Shown: piece by piece, positions 34,249-43,016 of the stretch
Layout of the letters: the number at the start of each line of letters is the position of its first letter
How positions within the stretch are numbered: the stretch's first letter is position 1
Assembly (NCBI RefSeq): GCF_014640555.1
Contig: NZ_BMHE01000035.1
Location: forward strand, 17,480-81,479
Direction of reading: 5' to 3'
DNA length: 64,000 bases
Source: Paenibacillus marchantiophytorum
Lineage (GTDB): Bacteria; Bacillota; Bacilli; Paenibacillales; NBRC-103111
Made by a program: the position numbers and the translations under genes
Notes under the pieces: model-generated
What the model saw: only the letters and a program-made list of their open reading frames with translations
Database searches by the model: none
Told to the model about the DNA's origin: nothing

Positions 34249-35480
34249 GCAAGCAAGTGAAATTAATCGGAATCGGTGATAACGGTCAAGGGAGTCTCCT
34301 CCCTATATACAAGAAATGGATTGACGAGAGTGAAGTGCTGGTTGGCGGTGAGCGCATTCTGGCATTTTTTCCTGACTTTCAAGGGGAGAAAATCGTGATT
34401 AAGAGCAGCTTGCCTGAGCTGATTCAAAAACTTCAGACGGAGGAGCGCTCGGTTGTGATTTTGGCATCGGGCGATCCTTTATTTTATGGCATCGGGGGTT
34501 ACCTCGCCAAAAAGCTGGAAGGGGTTGCGTTTTATCCAGCGCTCAGCTCCATTCAGTTGGCTTTTGCCCGGATGGGAGAAAGTTGGCACGATGCTTATAT
34601 TACGAGTGTGCATGGCCGCAGTATCAAGGGCTTAGCGCAGCGAATTGATGGCAAAGAGAAAGTCGCGCTGCTGACCGACGAAACGAATTCACCGAGCGCC
34701 ATTGCGGCTTATTTGCTGTCTTTTGGCATGACCGAATATCGGGCTTTCGTAGCTGAGAACTTGGAGGGGGAAGACGAACGAGTTGGTTGGTACGATTTGG
34801 ATCAACTAGTAAACGCTTCGTTTTCACCGTTGAATGTCGTTGTTTTGAAAAGACAAACGGCTGGCCCCGCCTGGCCGCTGGGAATTGAAGATGACCAATT
34901 TGCCCAACGGAAACCCGATAAAGGGCTAATTACCAAAAAAGAGGTGCGCGTACTAAGCATCAGCCAATTAGGGCTGCGCTCAGACAGTGTGGTTTGGGAT
35001 ATCGGCACATGTACAGGCTCTGTGGCCATCGAAGCTGCGCGCATTGCTCGTGAAGGTGCCGTATTTGCGATTGAGAAAAATGAAGATGATCTTCGCAATT
35101 GTTTGGACAACAGCGCCAAATTTCGCGTTGATCTAACGGCTGTCCATGGCAGAGCACCTAAGGGACTGGAGAATTTCGCTGATCCTGATGCGATTTTTAT
35201 TGGTGGAAGCGGCGGCGAAATGCAAGAACTGCTGGAGATCTGCGCAGCCAGATTAAAGCCGAACGGTCGGATTGTTCTGAATGCCGCGACGATTGAGACG
35301 CTGTATGAAGCAGACAAAACCTTTACAAAGGTTGGGTTTACCACACAGATTTCACTCGTGCAAGTATCGCGCAGCAAGCCGATTTTACATATGAAACGAT
35401 TTGATGCATTGAATCCGATTTATATCATCACAGCACAGCGCAAGCAAGGTGACGACGAGGGAGGAAGCGGCGATGAGTAA
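34245..35480 (+). CDS. cbiET: precorrin-6Y methyltransferase/decarboxylase, CbiE-CbiT fusion
   Basis: 411 residues. Residues 1 to about 205 are CbiE (C5 methylation; IGIGDNGQGSLLP, ASGDPLFYGIGGYL). Residues from about 225 on are CbiT (C15 methylation and C12 side-chain decarboxylation), with the SAM motif VWDIGTCTGSVAIEAAR. The fusion is called CobL in the aerobic pathway. The start ATGA overlaps the cbiD stop. Confidence 0.95.
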   Translation: MSKQVKLIGIGDNGQGSLLPIYKKWIDESEVLVGGERILAFFPDFQGEKIVIKSSLPELIQKLQTEERSVVILASGDPLFYGIGGYLAKKLEGVAFYPALSSIQLAFARMGESWHDAYITSVHGRSIKGLAQRIDGKEKVALLTDETNSPSAIAAYLLSFGMTEYRAFVAENLEGEDERVGWYDLDQLVNASFSPLNVVVLKRQTAGPAWPLGIEDDQFAQRKPDKGLITKKEVRVLSISQLGLRSDSVVWDIGTCTGSVAIEAARIAREGAVFAIEKNEDDLRNCLDNSAKFRVDLTAVHGRAPKGLENFADPDAIFIGGSGGEMQELLEICAARLKPNGRIVLNAATIETLYEADKTFTKVGFTTQISLVQVSRSKPILHMKRFDALNPIYIITAQRKQGDDEGGSGDE

Positions 35481-36183
35481 TCTTGGAACTCTGTATGGAT
35501 TAGGGGTAGGCCCTGGGGACCCGGAATTAATTACAGTGAAAGCTTTCAGGCTGCTGAAAGAATGCCCGGTTATCGCCTACCCAAGAAAGAAGCGCGGCGC
35601 CAAAAGTTATGCGCTGGCGATCACGGAACTGTACGTAAACACAGAGCAAAAAGAGATGATGGGACTCACATTTCCAATGACAAGGGATAAAGAAGCTTTG
35701 GAAATGCAGTGGACGAAGACGGTAGAGAGTGTCTGGGAACATTTGGTGCAAGGGAAGGATGTTGCTTTCGTAACCGAAGGTGATCCGATGATTTATAGCA
35801 CGTACATTCACTTGATGCGGCTCATGAACGAACGTCATCCTGAAGTGAAAGCTATCTCGATTCCCGGTATTTCATCCATCAATGCTTCCGCTTCTCGGCT
35901 CGGTATCCCTTTGGCTGACGGGGATGAGCAGATCGCAATTGTTCCGGCAATGGACGATTATGACAAGATGCGTAAAGCCATCGAAGAGCATGACTGCATT
36001 GTTTTCATTAAAGTAGCCAAAGTGATCGATTTAATGCTTACTGTGCTGCGCGATTTAGGGCTTGTGAACAAAGCCTCCGTGCTCACCAAGGTGACTTCTT
36101 CGGAAGAGGAGATTTGGCGCAATGTGGAAGAGCTGCAGGGCCGTGAACTGGAATATTTAACCTTAATGGTGGTGAGAAAATAG
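35473..36183 (+). CDS. cbiL: precorrin-2 C20-methyltransferase CbiL
   Basis: 236 residues with the tetrapyrrole methylase pattern: LGVGPGDPELITVKAFRLL, EGDPMIYSTYIHLM and PGISSINASASRLGIPLA. It makes cobalt-precorrin-3. The ATG at 35473 follows GGGAGG; the upstream ATG at 35449 has none. The gene overlaps cbiET by eight bases. Confidence 0.95.
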   Translation: MSNLGTLYGLGVGPGDPELITVKAFRLLKECPVIAYPRKKRGAKSYALAITELYVNTEQKEMMGLTFPMTRDKEALEMQWTKTVESVWEHLVQGKDVAFVTEGDPMIYSTYIHLMRLMNERHPEVKAISIPGISSINASASRLGIPLADGDEQIAIVPAMDDYDKMRKAIEEHDCIVFIKVAKVIDLMLTVLRDLGLVNKASVLTKVTSSEEEIWRNVEELQGRELEYLTLMVVRK

Positions 36184-36960
36184 ATGAAACTTTATATTAT
36201 TGGCGCAGGCCCCGGAGATCCGGATTTGATCACTGTAAAAGGCTTAAAGCTGCTTCAGCAAGCAGATGTCGTGATGTATACGGATTCTCTTGTCAATGAA
36301 GAACTGATTGCCAAAGCAAAACCGGAAGCGGAAGTGCTGAAAAGCTCGGGAATGGATTTGGCCGAAATGGTAGGCATTATCGTTGATCGCTTAAAAGAAG
36401 GAAAAATGGTCGTGCGCGTCCATACCGGCGATCCGGCTATGTTCGGTGCAACGATGGAACAAATCGCGCTGCTGCGCAAAGAGAATATCGGGTACGAGAT
36501 TGTACCTGGGGTAAGCTCTGTTTTCGCTTCTGCGGCAGCGGTTGGTGCAGAACTGACGATTCCAGATCTTACCCAAACGGTTATTTTGACACGCGCAGAA
36601 GGGCGTACACCGGTGCCGGAACTTGAGAAATTGCGCGATCTTGCTGCGCATCACTGCACGATTGCTTTATTTCTGAGCGCAACCTTGATTAAGAAAGTGG
36701 TCAGCGAGTTTGTAGAAGCAGGTTGGAGTGAAGAGACGCCTGTAGCTGTCGTGCAGCGGGCGACTTGGCCGGATCAGCTTATTGTGCGTACAACGGTAGG
36801 TCAGTTGGAAGAAGATATGCGCAAACATGGCATTCGTTCTCATGCGATGATTTTGGCAGGCTGGGCGCTTGATCCTGAGATTCATGGCAAGGAGGAATAT
36901 CGTTCGAAACTATATGATAAATCCTTCACCCACCGGTTTCGCAGAGGGGTAAAGCCATGA
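36184..36960 (+). CDS. cbiF: precorrin-4 C11-methyltransferase CbiF
   Basis: 258 residues. IIGAGPGDPDLITVKGLKLL, HTGDPAMFGATMEQIALL and PGVSSVFASAAAVGAELT identify CbiF/CobM. Translation is coupled: the ATG comes directly after the cbiL TAG. Overlaps cbiG by four bases. Confidence 0.96.
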   Translation: MKLYIIGAGPGDPDLITVKGLKLLQQADVVMYTDSLVNEELIAKAKPEAEVLKSSGMDLAEMVGIIVDRLKEGKMVVRVHTGDPAMFGATMEQIALLRKENIGYEIVPGVSSVFASAAAVGAELTIPDLTQTVILTRAEGRTPVPELEKLRDLAAHHCTIALFLSATLIKKVVSEFVEAGWSEETPVAVVQRATWPDQLIVRTTVGQLEEDMRKHGIRSHAMILAGWALDPEIHGKEEYRSKLYDKSFTHRFRRGVKP

Positions 36961-38111
36961 TCAGTTTGCAAGAGGGGATAATCCCGGAAATTCGGCAAAA
37001 GAATGATTTTGCTGTTGTTGCGATTACGAAACATGGTGTGGAAATCGCTCGTAAACTGAATGAGCAGATGAGTGGTACAGATGTTTATTACATGAGCAAA
37101 TTCGTTAAGGGCGATGAAGAGCAGCGCTCGATTCAACTGTTTGAGGGCAGTGTGAGAATGCTGTTTCCGGCCTTGTTTCCCGCCTATCAAGGACTTATCA
37201 TTATTATTTCGCTCGGTGCGGTAGTACGTATGATCGCTCCGCTGTTAAAAGATAAAAAGCAAGATCCCGGTGTCGTCGTGATCGATGATAATGGGGACAA
37301 TGTGATTAGTGTTCTATCCGGCCATTTGGGCGGAGCCAATGAATTAACGCACGAAGTTGCGGCGGCTATCGGGGCTAGAGCCATCATTACGACAGCGTCG
37401 GATGTGCAAAAAACAATTCCAGTCGATCTCTTCGGCCGCCGGTTTGGTTGGGTTTGGGATTCTGCGGATAAATTGACGCCGGTGAGCGCGGCGGTCGTGA
37501 ATGAAGAGAAGATTGCCGTGATTCAGGAATCCGGCGAACCTAATTGGTGGACGCATGAGCGGCCGATCCCTCCGAACATCGTGCGATTTGCCACGATTGC
37601 CGAGGGGCGCGCAAGCGAACCGAATGCGGTCCTGCTGATCACCCACCGGATGCTGAAACCGGAAGAGCAAAGTATTCTGTCGAACGGCGTGCTGTATCGG
37701 CCTAAGGTTATTGTTCTGGGCATTGGATGCAATCGCGGAACGGCATCTGAGGAAATTGAACAAGTCATTGCGGAAACGCTGGAAGAGCTGTCTTTTTCAA
37801 TCCGCAGTGTGAAAGCCGTGTGTACGATTGATTTAAAGAAGGACGAAGAAGGGCTGCTTGAGGTGACCCGCAAACACGGATGGGAGTTTAATTACTTTAC
37901 ACCGGAACAGTTGAACACGGTTCATGTAGAAGCGCCTTCGGAGACGGTATTTAAATTCACAGGCGCTTATGCTGTGAGTGAGCCAGCCGTTAAGTTGTAT
38001 ATCGGGCAAGACAAGCTGACGCTGATTAAGAAGAAATCCGGCAACGTCACGATTTCTGTGGGCTTGCTTGAGTTTGAGACATCGGCTGAGCCTGGGCAAG
38101 GTGACAAGTAA
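36957..38111 (+). CDS. cbiG: cobalt-precorrin-5A hydrolase CbiG
   Basis: 384 residues with CbiG N-terminal (DFAVVAITKHGVEIARKL), central (VVVIDDNGDNVISVLSGHLG followed by GGANELT) and C-terminal (VLGIGCNRGTASEEIEQV) domains. It opens the delta-lactone ring and releases acetaldehyde, a step found only in the anaerobic route. Its presence fixes the pathway type. Confidence 0.95.
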   Translation: MISLQEGIIPEIRQKNDFAVVAITKHGVEIARKLNEQMSGTDVYYMSKFVKGDEEQRSIQLFEGSVRMLFPALFPAYQGLIIIISLGAVVRMIAPLLKDKKQDPGVVVIDDNGDNVISVLSGHLGGANELTHEVAAAIGARAIITTASDVQKTIPVDLFGRRFGWVWDSADKLTPVSAAVVNEEKIAVIQESGEPNWWTHERPIPPNIVRFATIAEGRASEPNAVLLITHRMLKPEEQSILSNGVLYRPKVIVLGIGCNRGTASEEIEQVIAETLEELSFSIRSVKAVCTIDLKKDEEGLLEVTRKHGWEFNYFTPEQLNTVHVEAPSETVFKFTGAYAVSEPAVKLYIGQDKLTLIKKKSGNVTISVGLLEFETSAEPGQGDK

Positions 38112-39508
38112 TGGCGCGCCGTCTGGTCATTGCCGGAACAGGCAGCGGTGTAGGGAAAACGACAATAACGATCGGGATTATGGCGGCGCTTCAGAAGCGT
38201 GGGCTTGCTGTTCAGGGTTTTAAATGCGGTCCTGATTATATTGATCCCACCTATCATACAGCCGTTACAGGGAGAGCTTCGCGCAATCTGGACTCTTGGA
38301 TGGTTGGACGCGATGCTGTGAAGGAAATTTTCCAACGCGGCAGCTTGGGCGCGGATATTTCCCTGATCGAAGGTGTGATGGGGATGTTCGATGGCAAAGA
38401 TCCGCTAACCGATGAGGGAAGCACCGCAGATATCGGGCGTATTCTTGATTCTCCCGTTGTTCTTGTCGTTAATATTGCCAGTATGGCAAGAAGTGTGGCA
38501 GCGATTGTGAAAGGATTTCAGCAGTTTGGGCAAGGGGATCGCATCGTAGGCGTGATTGCTAACCGTGCAGGCAGCGAAAGCCATTATAAGATGGTCAAGC
38601 AAGCTATTGAGCAGGAATGCGGCATTCCGGTCTTTGGCTATTTGCCCAAAGATGTCGGCATGGAACTGCCTGAACGGCATTTAGGTCTAGTACCTTCCAT
38701 TGGGCGCGGCGAGTTTCAGCCTTTTTTTAATCATTTGGCGGAGAAAATGACAGCTCATCTTAACTTGGATTTGTTGCTGGCAGCGGCCGAGGCCAAGCAG
38801 ATTGAAAGCCAGCCAAGCTTGTTCAAGGCAGAATCTGCGCCTCCGACTAAACGGGTGAAAATAGCGATTGCGAAAGACGCTGCTTTTCATTTTTATTATC
38901 CGGAAAATATTGAACTTCTGGAAGCCAGCGGAGCTGAATGCCTCTATTTCTCGCCTCTGGCAGGAGAGGAAGTGCCTCCAGAAGCTGATGGCCTCTATAT
39001 CGGCGGAGGGTTTCCAGAGGAGTTTGCAGCGCGTCTAGCGGCTGATGAGCCTGTGAAGCTATCAGTCCGCAACCGGATTCAGGAGGGAATCCCTACACTG
39101 GCAGAGTGCGGCGGTTATATGTACCTAACCGATCAAATTGTAGATACCACAGGAAACGCGTATCCAATGGTGGGCATCGTCCCAGGTACCGTTACCATGC
39201 AGAAGAAGCTAGCGGCGCTCGGCTACCGTGAAGTTACGGGCACCGAAGGCAACTTTTTGCTTCCTGCTGGACAACAAGCACGCGGTCATGAATTTCATTA
39301 TTCGACGCTTCAGCTGCATGAGCAGGCTGAAGTGCAACCAGCTTTCTGGTCCAAAGGCCGCCTAGGCACCAAAGCGGAGGGTATCGTGCAAAGCAATGTT
39401 GTAGCGGGTTACACGCATTTGCATTTCGCATCAAATCCAGACATTGTGCAAGCCTGGATCCAGGCTTGTGTGGATTATCAATTGCATATGAAGCATGTGG
39501 AAAGATAA
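38111..39508 (+). CDS. cbiA: cobyrinate a,c-diamide synthase CbiA
   Basis: 465 residues. N-terminal ATP-binding domain with P-loop GTGSGVGKTTITIG and KCGPDYIDPTYH; C-terminal glutamine amidotransferase domain with the nucleophile cysteine in LAECGGYMYLTDQI. It amidates the a and c side chains. The start overlaps the cbiG stop by one base. Last gene of the operon; later cobalamin genes (cbiP, cobD, cobU and others) are not in the window. Confidence 0.96.
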   Translation: MARRLVIAGTGSGVGKTTITIGIMAALQKRGLAVQGFKCGPDYIDPTYHTAVTGRASRNLDSWMVGRDAVKEIFQRGSLGADISLIEGVMGMFDGKDPLTDEGSTADIGRILDSPVVLVVNIASMARSVAAIVKGFQQFGQGDRIVGVIANRAGSESHYKMVKQAIEQECGIPVFGYLPKDVGMELPERHLGLVPSIGRGEFQPFFNHLAEKMTAHLNLDLLLAAAEAKQIESQPSLFKAESAPPTKRVKIAIAKDAAFHFYYPENIELLEASGAECLYFSPLAGEEVPPEADGLYIGGGFPEEFAARLAADEPVKLSVRNRIQEGIPTLAECGGYMYLTDQIVDTTGNAYPMVGIVPGTVTMQKKLAALGYREVTGTEGNFLLPAGQQARGHEFHYSTLQLHEQAEVQPAFWSKGRLGTKAEGIVQSNVVAGYTHLHFASNPDIVQAWIQACVDYQLHMKHVER

Positions 39509-39687
39509 GGGAACTACAGTCCGCTATTCTAGAAAAAAGTGGCATTATAGCGAGGTTGAGGGAACTACAGGACGCTATTTTGTTTTTTTCTGGAAAATTC
39601 AACGTTTTTCTGGGAAATAAGACCCTGTAGTTCCGCTATGCCCCTCGCATCCCTGCTATTTGCCAAAGTAGCGTCCCAGAGTTCCCA
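39509..39687. repeat. cluster of four short repeats, two direct and two inverted
   Basis: GGGAACTACAGTCCGCTATT at 39509-39528 recurs with few changes at 39560-39581. Inverted relatives lie at 39615-39634 (core GGAACTACAG on the minus strand) and 39665-39685 (core GGGAACTCTGGGACGCTA). They follow cbiA directly and could fold together as RNA. The remainder to 39813 has no gene or site that I can read. Confidence 0.7.
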
Positions 39688-39813
39688 TAATAGGTTTGGT
39701 CGCTAATTAATGGCTGATCTCTCAAGGTGGCAAAGCCGGCTTTCTTATTGGCGTCTAGTGCTGTCCGCGGGGTACAGAAGCACTTTCGGCTGCCTTATTT
39801 TCACGCAAGACAG

Positions 39814-39861
39814 AAAAAAGAGGCTGTTCGCAAGGTTTACAACCTTATGACGCAGCCTCTT
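39814..39861 (-). terminator. terminator of the Cys-rich protein gene
   Basis: AAGAGGCTG at 39818-39826 and CAGCCTCTT at 39853-39861 pair perfectly, with an inner AAGGTT/AACCTT hairpin. On the minus strand six T residues follow. Confidence 0.85.
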
Positions 39862-39877
39862 CGTTATGCCCTGTTGA

Positions 39878-40144
39878 TTATTTAATGAAAGCCAATGCTT
39901 GATCCGCAATGGATTCTTTGTAGCGATCCAGGCAGTTGCAAAGGTAATCTTTGCGGCAAATCGGGCAAGGCTCTTTCATTAATCTATTCAAATCAGTCAC
40001 TTTGCCAATGCCAGTTTCGGAATTTCTCTCGAAGAACAGACGGCATTTGTTGCGGTCTTTCAATGAGACGACAACTTCGAAAAGACCATTCTTTTTATTG
40101 TCGCTAACAATTGTTGCATCTACTACTTGCGGATCATACGCCAT
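39878..40144 (-). CDS. small Cys-rich protein, likely zinc-binding
   Basis: 88 residues. The C-terminal part contains CPICRKDYLCNC, a four-cysteine cluster that could hold one zinc. The N-terminal two thirds look like a small beta domain with DRNKCRLFFERN. I do not recognise a named family. CTTAGGAGGAATT before the ATG and a clean terminator behind it show that this is an expressed single-gene unit. Confidence 0.75.
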   Translation of the reverse strand: MAYDPQVVDATIVSDNKKNGLFEVVVSLKDRNKCRLFFERNSETGIGKVTDLNRLMKEPCPICRKDYLCNCLDRYKESIADQALAFIK

Positions 40145-40248
40145 ATGAAATTCCTCCTAAGACTTGCATGCCCATATCTTTGTTCGCTTGGGCGCGTTAG
40201 TATATTATATAAATAAAAAAGATTTTATTCAATAGGAGGTCCTATAAG

Positions 40249-40503
40249 GTGATCATGGACTATTGTGAGCAGGATGTGATAGATGGGAAGGTGCAGCTGC
40301 ATATCGGGCTGCAGTTCGAAGATGAACCGGATTCCTTATATGTGGCGGAGTTAGCTGTCGCGGATAACGGGGACGTCAAGGCTTGGACGTTGTTTTTCAA
40401 TGGGTTCGATTGTAAATATACGTTTCGACCGGAAGAAATAGAGGCATTAATTCGCTATGCAGCTGAACATGGAATCACGATTCAAGCTGCCTCAAGCCGC
40501 TAA
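40249..40503 (+). CDS. small acidic protein of unknown function
   Basis: 84 residues, soluble and acidic, apparently a beta sheet followed by a helix (RPEEIEALIRYAAEHG). The GTG at 40249 is eight bases after AGGAGGT; an ATG two codons later is the alternative. It overlaps the convergent basic protein gene by 12 bases. No family recognised. Confidence 0.65.
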   Translation: MIMDYCEQDVIDGKVQLHIGLQFEDEPDSLYVAELAVADNGDVKAWTLFFNGFDCKYTFRPEEIEALIRYAAEHGITIQAASSR

Positions 40504-40713
40504 AACCATATGAAAAAAGGAATCGTCCCCATGCGAATGGTTCAAATTCCTTGATTTATGCTTATGCAATTGTTTATTTTGCAATTCTTTCAGGGTTGGT
40601 GTGGTTTTGGATACAGGATTGACGCCATGCCAGTGTAATCGCTGAATCGTTGGGTCCAGCTTGCCTTCCCGTAAACTGCGCTGTCTTTGTTTCTGTGCTT
40701 GCGTTCGTGACAT
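40492..40713 (-). CDS. small basic protein
   Basis: 73 residues, rich in Lys, Arg, Gln and His: MSRTQAQKQRQRSLREGKLD at the start and a His/Ser-rich end. It recalls the YqkK-like basic proteins of bacilli, but I cannot confirm that. AGAGGAAA before the ATG at 40713 decides the start; the longer frame to 40854 overlaps the next gene's leader. Confidence 0.6.
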   Translation of the reverse strand: MSRTQAQKQRQRSLREGKLDPTIQRLHWHGVNPVSKTTPTLKELQNKQLHKHKSRNLNHSHGDDSFFHMVLAA

Positions 40714-40852
40714 TGGATTTCCTCTTTTCTTGGGTGGAATTGTTGGGTGAAATTGAATGATGACTACTTTATTGTATGCAATAAAGCATGCCGCAGCAAT
40801 GGAAAGTTTATTTATTATCATAGGATCATTTATACAGAAGAGAGGGAACATC

Positions 40853-41029
40853 ATGCGTATTCAAGTTCAACTGGCAATTGCCGGAGAAATGGTTAAACAG
40901 GACGTTCTGGAGATCGCTGAACACAAACTGGGTGAGATGACTGATGAAGAAATCGAAAGCGCGATAGAGATTAATATTCGAACATGGATGGATCGTATGG
41001 TACAGGTGGAATGGGAAGTTATTGATTGA
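40853..41029 (+). CDS. 58-residue acidic protein of unknown function
   Basis: MRIQVQLAIAGEMVKQDVLE opens a short alpha/beta protein with a Glu-rich helix (GEMTDEEIESAIEINI). AGAGGGAAC precedes the ATG at 40853. The pattern of alternating hydrophobic residues and the good ribosome site argue for a real gene, family not recognised. Confidence 0.6.
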   Translation: MRIQVQLAIAGEMVKQDVLEIAEHKLGEMTDEEIESAIEINIRTWMDRMVQVEWEVID

Positions 41030-41124
41030 TCGGTATTCAATGCTTGCCAATCGATTGGCAATTTATACATAGAATTTCGTGGCAACGGATACAATAGGTT
41101 CATTATCAGACGAAGGGAAAGTCG

Positions 41125-42288
41125 GTGTCTGTCATGAATTGGTCCTCGTTGTCATTGTTTACGACCAAACCGATGCCGCTTTGCAAAGGAAAGGTAAGTG
41201 TTGGGGCGGTCACCAAGATATTGCTCCGAGATTTGCCTCTTGGGAGAGTGGTCGTTCTCCAGCATCGCGATTTGGATGAAGTGGTTGCGCAAGAGCTTAT
41301 TGATCGCAAGGTAAAAGCTGTTATTAATTGTGAAACGACGATGAGCGGTACTTATCCCACACAAGGGCCCCTGATGCTGCTCCAACAACAAATTCCTATC
41401 CTGGAAGTGGATATTTCAACCTTTGAAGATTTTCTGCCTAATTCTGAGATTACGATTTATGAAAATGAGCTTCGTTTCAGTGATCGACACGCTGCCTGCA
41501 CCTTATTTACAAGGGAAAAATGGCTTGACTTGCAGCAGCAGGCGAACGCTCGAACGGATACACTGATGGAACAATTCATTGAAAACTCACTGACCTATGC
41601 GCTGCGGGAAAAGGATGCGGTTATGGAGCCGCTCCCCCCATTGACGCTGCGAACGGAGATGGTACATCAACATGTACTTGTCGTTTCCAGAGGAAGGGGA
41701 TACAAAAAGGACTTGTCTGCGGCCAAAGCTTTTATCGCCGATGTGAAGCCGGTTCTGATCGGGGTTGATGGCGGTGCTGACGCGCTGCTTGAATGCGGGT
41801 ATCTCCCTGATCTTATTGTAGGGGATATGGACAGCGTGACAGACAGGGCGCTCACCTGCGGTGCAGAACTAATCGTTCATGCGTATCCGGATGGCAGAGC
41901 TCCGGGACTGGTTCGTACGGACGCATTAGGGTTGTTTGCTCATGCGTTGCCCTGTTTTGGGACAAGCGAGGACTTTGCGCTATTATTAGCCAATGAACAA
42001 GGCGCAGAATGGCTGGTAACTGTGGGAGCCCATACCCATATGATTGATTTTCTGGAAAAAGGCAGAGCAGGCATGGGAAGCACACTGTTGGTTAGGATGA
42101 AAATCGGAGCCAGATTAGTGGATATCAAGAGCATTGGCGCGCTCTATAAGCCAAGCTTTTTTTGGAAGAGAGAAGCCGTGATGACGATTGTTCTTTCTCT
42201 CTTCTTCATTGGTCTAGGACTCTTTCAGATGCACTGGATACTTAGGCGAGCTGCCCATGTTGTATGGAGACTAGGGGGCGGATCATGA
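41125..42288 (+). CDS. steA: SteA-like protein (putative cytokinetic ring protein)
   Basis: 387 residues. The central domain is thiamine-pyrophosphokinase-like (LIGVDGGADALLECGY, then LPDLIVGDMDSVTD), and the C-terminus has one membrane helix (MTIVLSLFFIGLGLFQM). This is the SteA layout, named for a septation protein of corynebacteria. The GTG start has AAGGGA six bases before it. The following two envelope-type genes overlap it and each other. Confidence 0.85.
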   Translation: MSVMNWSSLSLFTTKPMPLCKGKVSVGAVTKILLRDLPLGRVVVLQHRDLDEVVAQELIDRKVKAVINCETTMSGTYPTQGPLMLLQQQIPILEVDISTFEDFLPNSEITIYENELRFSDRHAACTLFTREKWLDLQQQANARTDTLMEQFIENSLTYALREKDAVMEPLPPLTLRTEMVHQHVLVVSRGRGYKKDLSAAKAFIADVKPVLIGVDGGADALLECGYLPDLIVGDMDSVTDRALTCGAELIVHAYPDGRAPGLVRTDALGLFAHALPCFGTSEDFALLLANEQGAEWLVTVGAHTHMIDFLEKGRAGMGSTLLVRMKIGARLVDIKSIGALYKPSFFWKREAVMTIVLSLFFIGLGLFQMHWILRRAAHVVWRLGGGS

Positions 42289-43016
42289 AGCCCGATGTTT
42301 CGGTGATCATTCCAGCTTGGAATGAGGCGGGTACCATTGAGCAGACGCTGTGTCATTTTCAGGCACAAGCCGCGCACAGATGGAAGGAAATACTAAGCTT
42401 TGAGATCATCGTGGTGGATGATGGCAGTCGAGACAACACCTATCAGGCAGCTTGGCCATGGGTCGACAAGATGGTTAGGCACAGGCGGCGCCGCGGGAAA
42501 GGAGCGGCGCTGCAATCAGGGGTGGCCGAGGCGCGCGGCGAGCTGCTGCTCTTCCTGGACGCCGACCTGCAGGCCACCGCGGGGGAGGCGCTTGTCCTCA
42601 TCGAGCCGCTGCTGCGGCGCGAAGCGGACATGGCGATTGCGAAGCTGCCGCCGTCCGGCGTCAAAGCGGGCTTCGGCTTGGTGAAGGGCTTGGCTCGCCG
42701 CGGCATCCGCAGGCTGAGCGGCTATGAGACGGAGGCTCCCTTGTCCGGACAGCGCGCGGTGCGCGCGGACCGGCTCCGGGAGCTGCGGAACTTCGCACGC
42801 GGCTTCGGTGTGGAAGTCGCGCTGACGATCGATGCGGCATGCAGCGGCATGCGCATCGTGGAGCTTGACGTGCCGATCACGCACCGTGAAACGGGGCGGG
42901 ATTGGCACGGTTTCCTTCACCGCGGCAGACAATTCGCCGCAGTAGGGTTCACGCTGCTGAGCCGCTGGAAGGAGAGGAAGCGGACATGGGTTTCATCGGA
43001 TCGTTCCTCGATCTGA
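42285..43016 (+). CDS. family 2 glycosyltransferase
   Basis: 243 residues. The GT-A fold shows VSVIIPAWNEAGTIEQTL, IVVDDGSRDNT and the metal-binding LLFLDADLQA. The acceptor is probably a lipid carrier, given the MraY-like neighbour, but that is inference. The start ATGA overlaps the steA stop. From about 42480 to 42870 the gene is much more GC-rich than either end. Confidence 0.9.
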   Translation: MKPDVSVIIPAWNEAGTIEQTLCHFQAQAAHRWKEILSFEIIVVDDGSRDNTYQAAWPWVDKMVRHRRRRGKGAALQSGVAEARGELLLFLDADLQATAGEALVLIEPLLRREADMAIAKLPPSGVKAGFGLVKGLARRGIRRLSGYETEAPLSGQRAVRADRLRELRNFARGFGVEVALTIDAACSGMRIVELDVPITHRETGRDWHGFLHRGRQFAAVGFTLLSRWKERKRTWVSSDRSSI

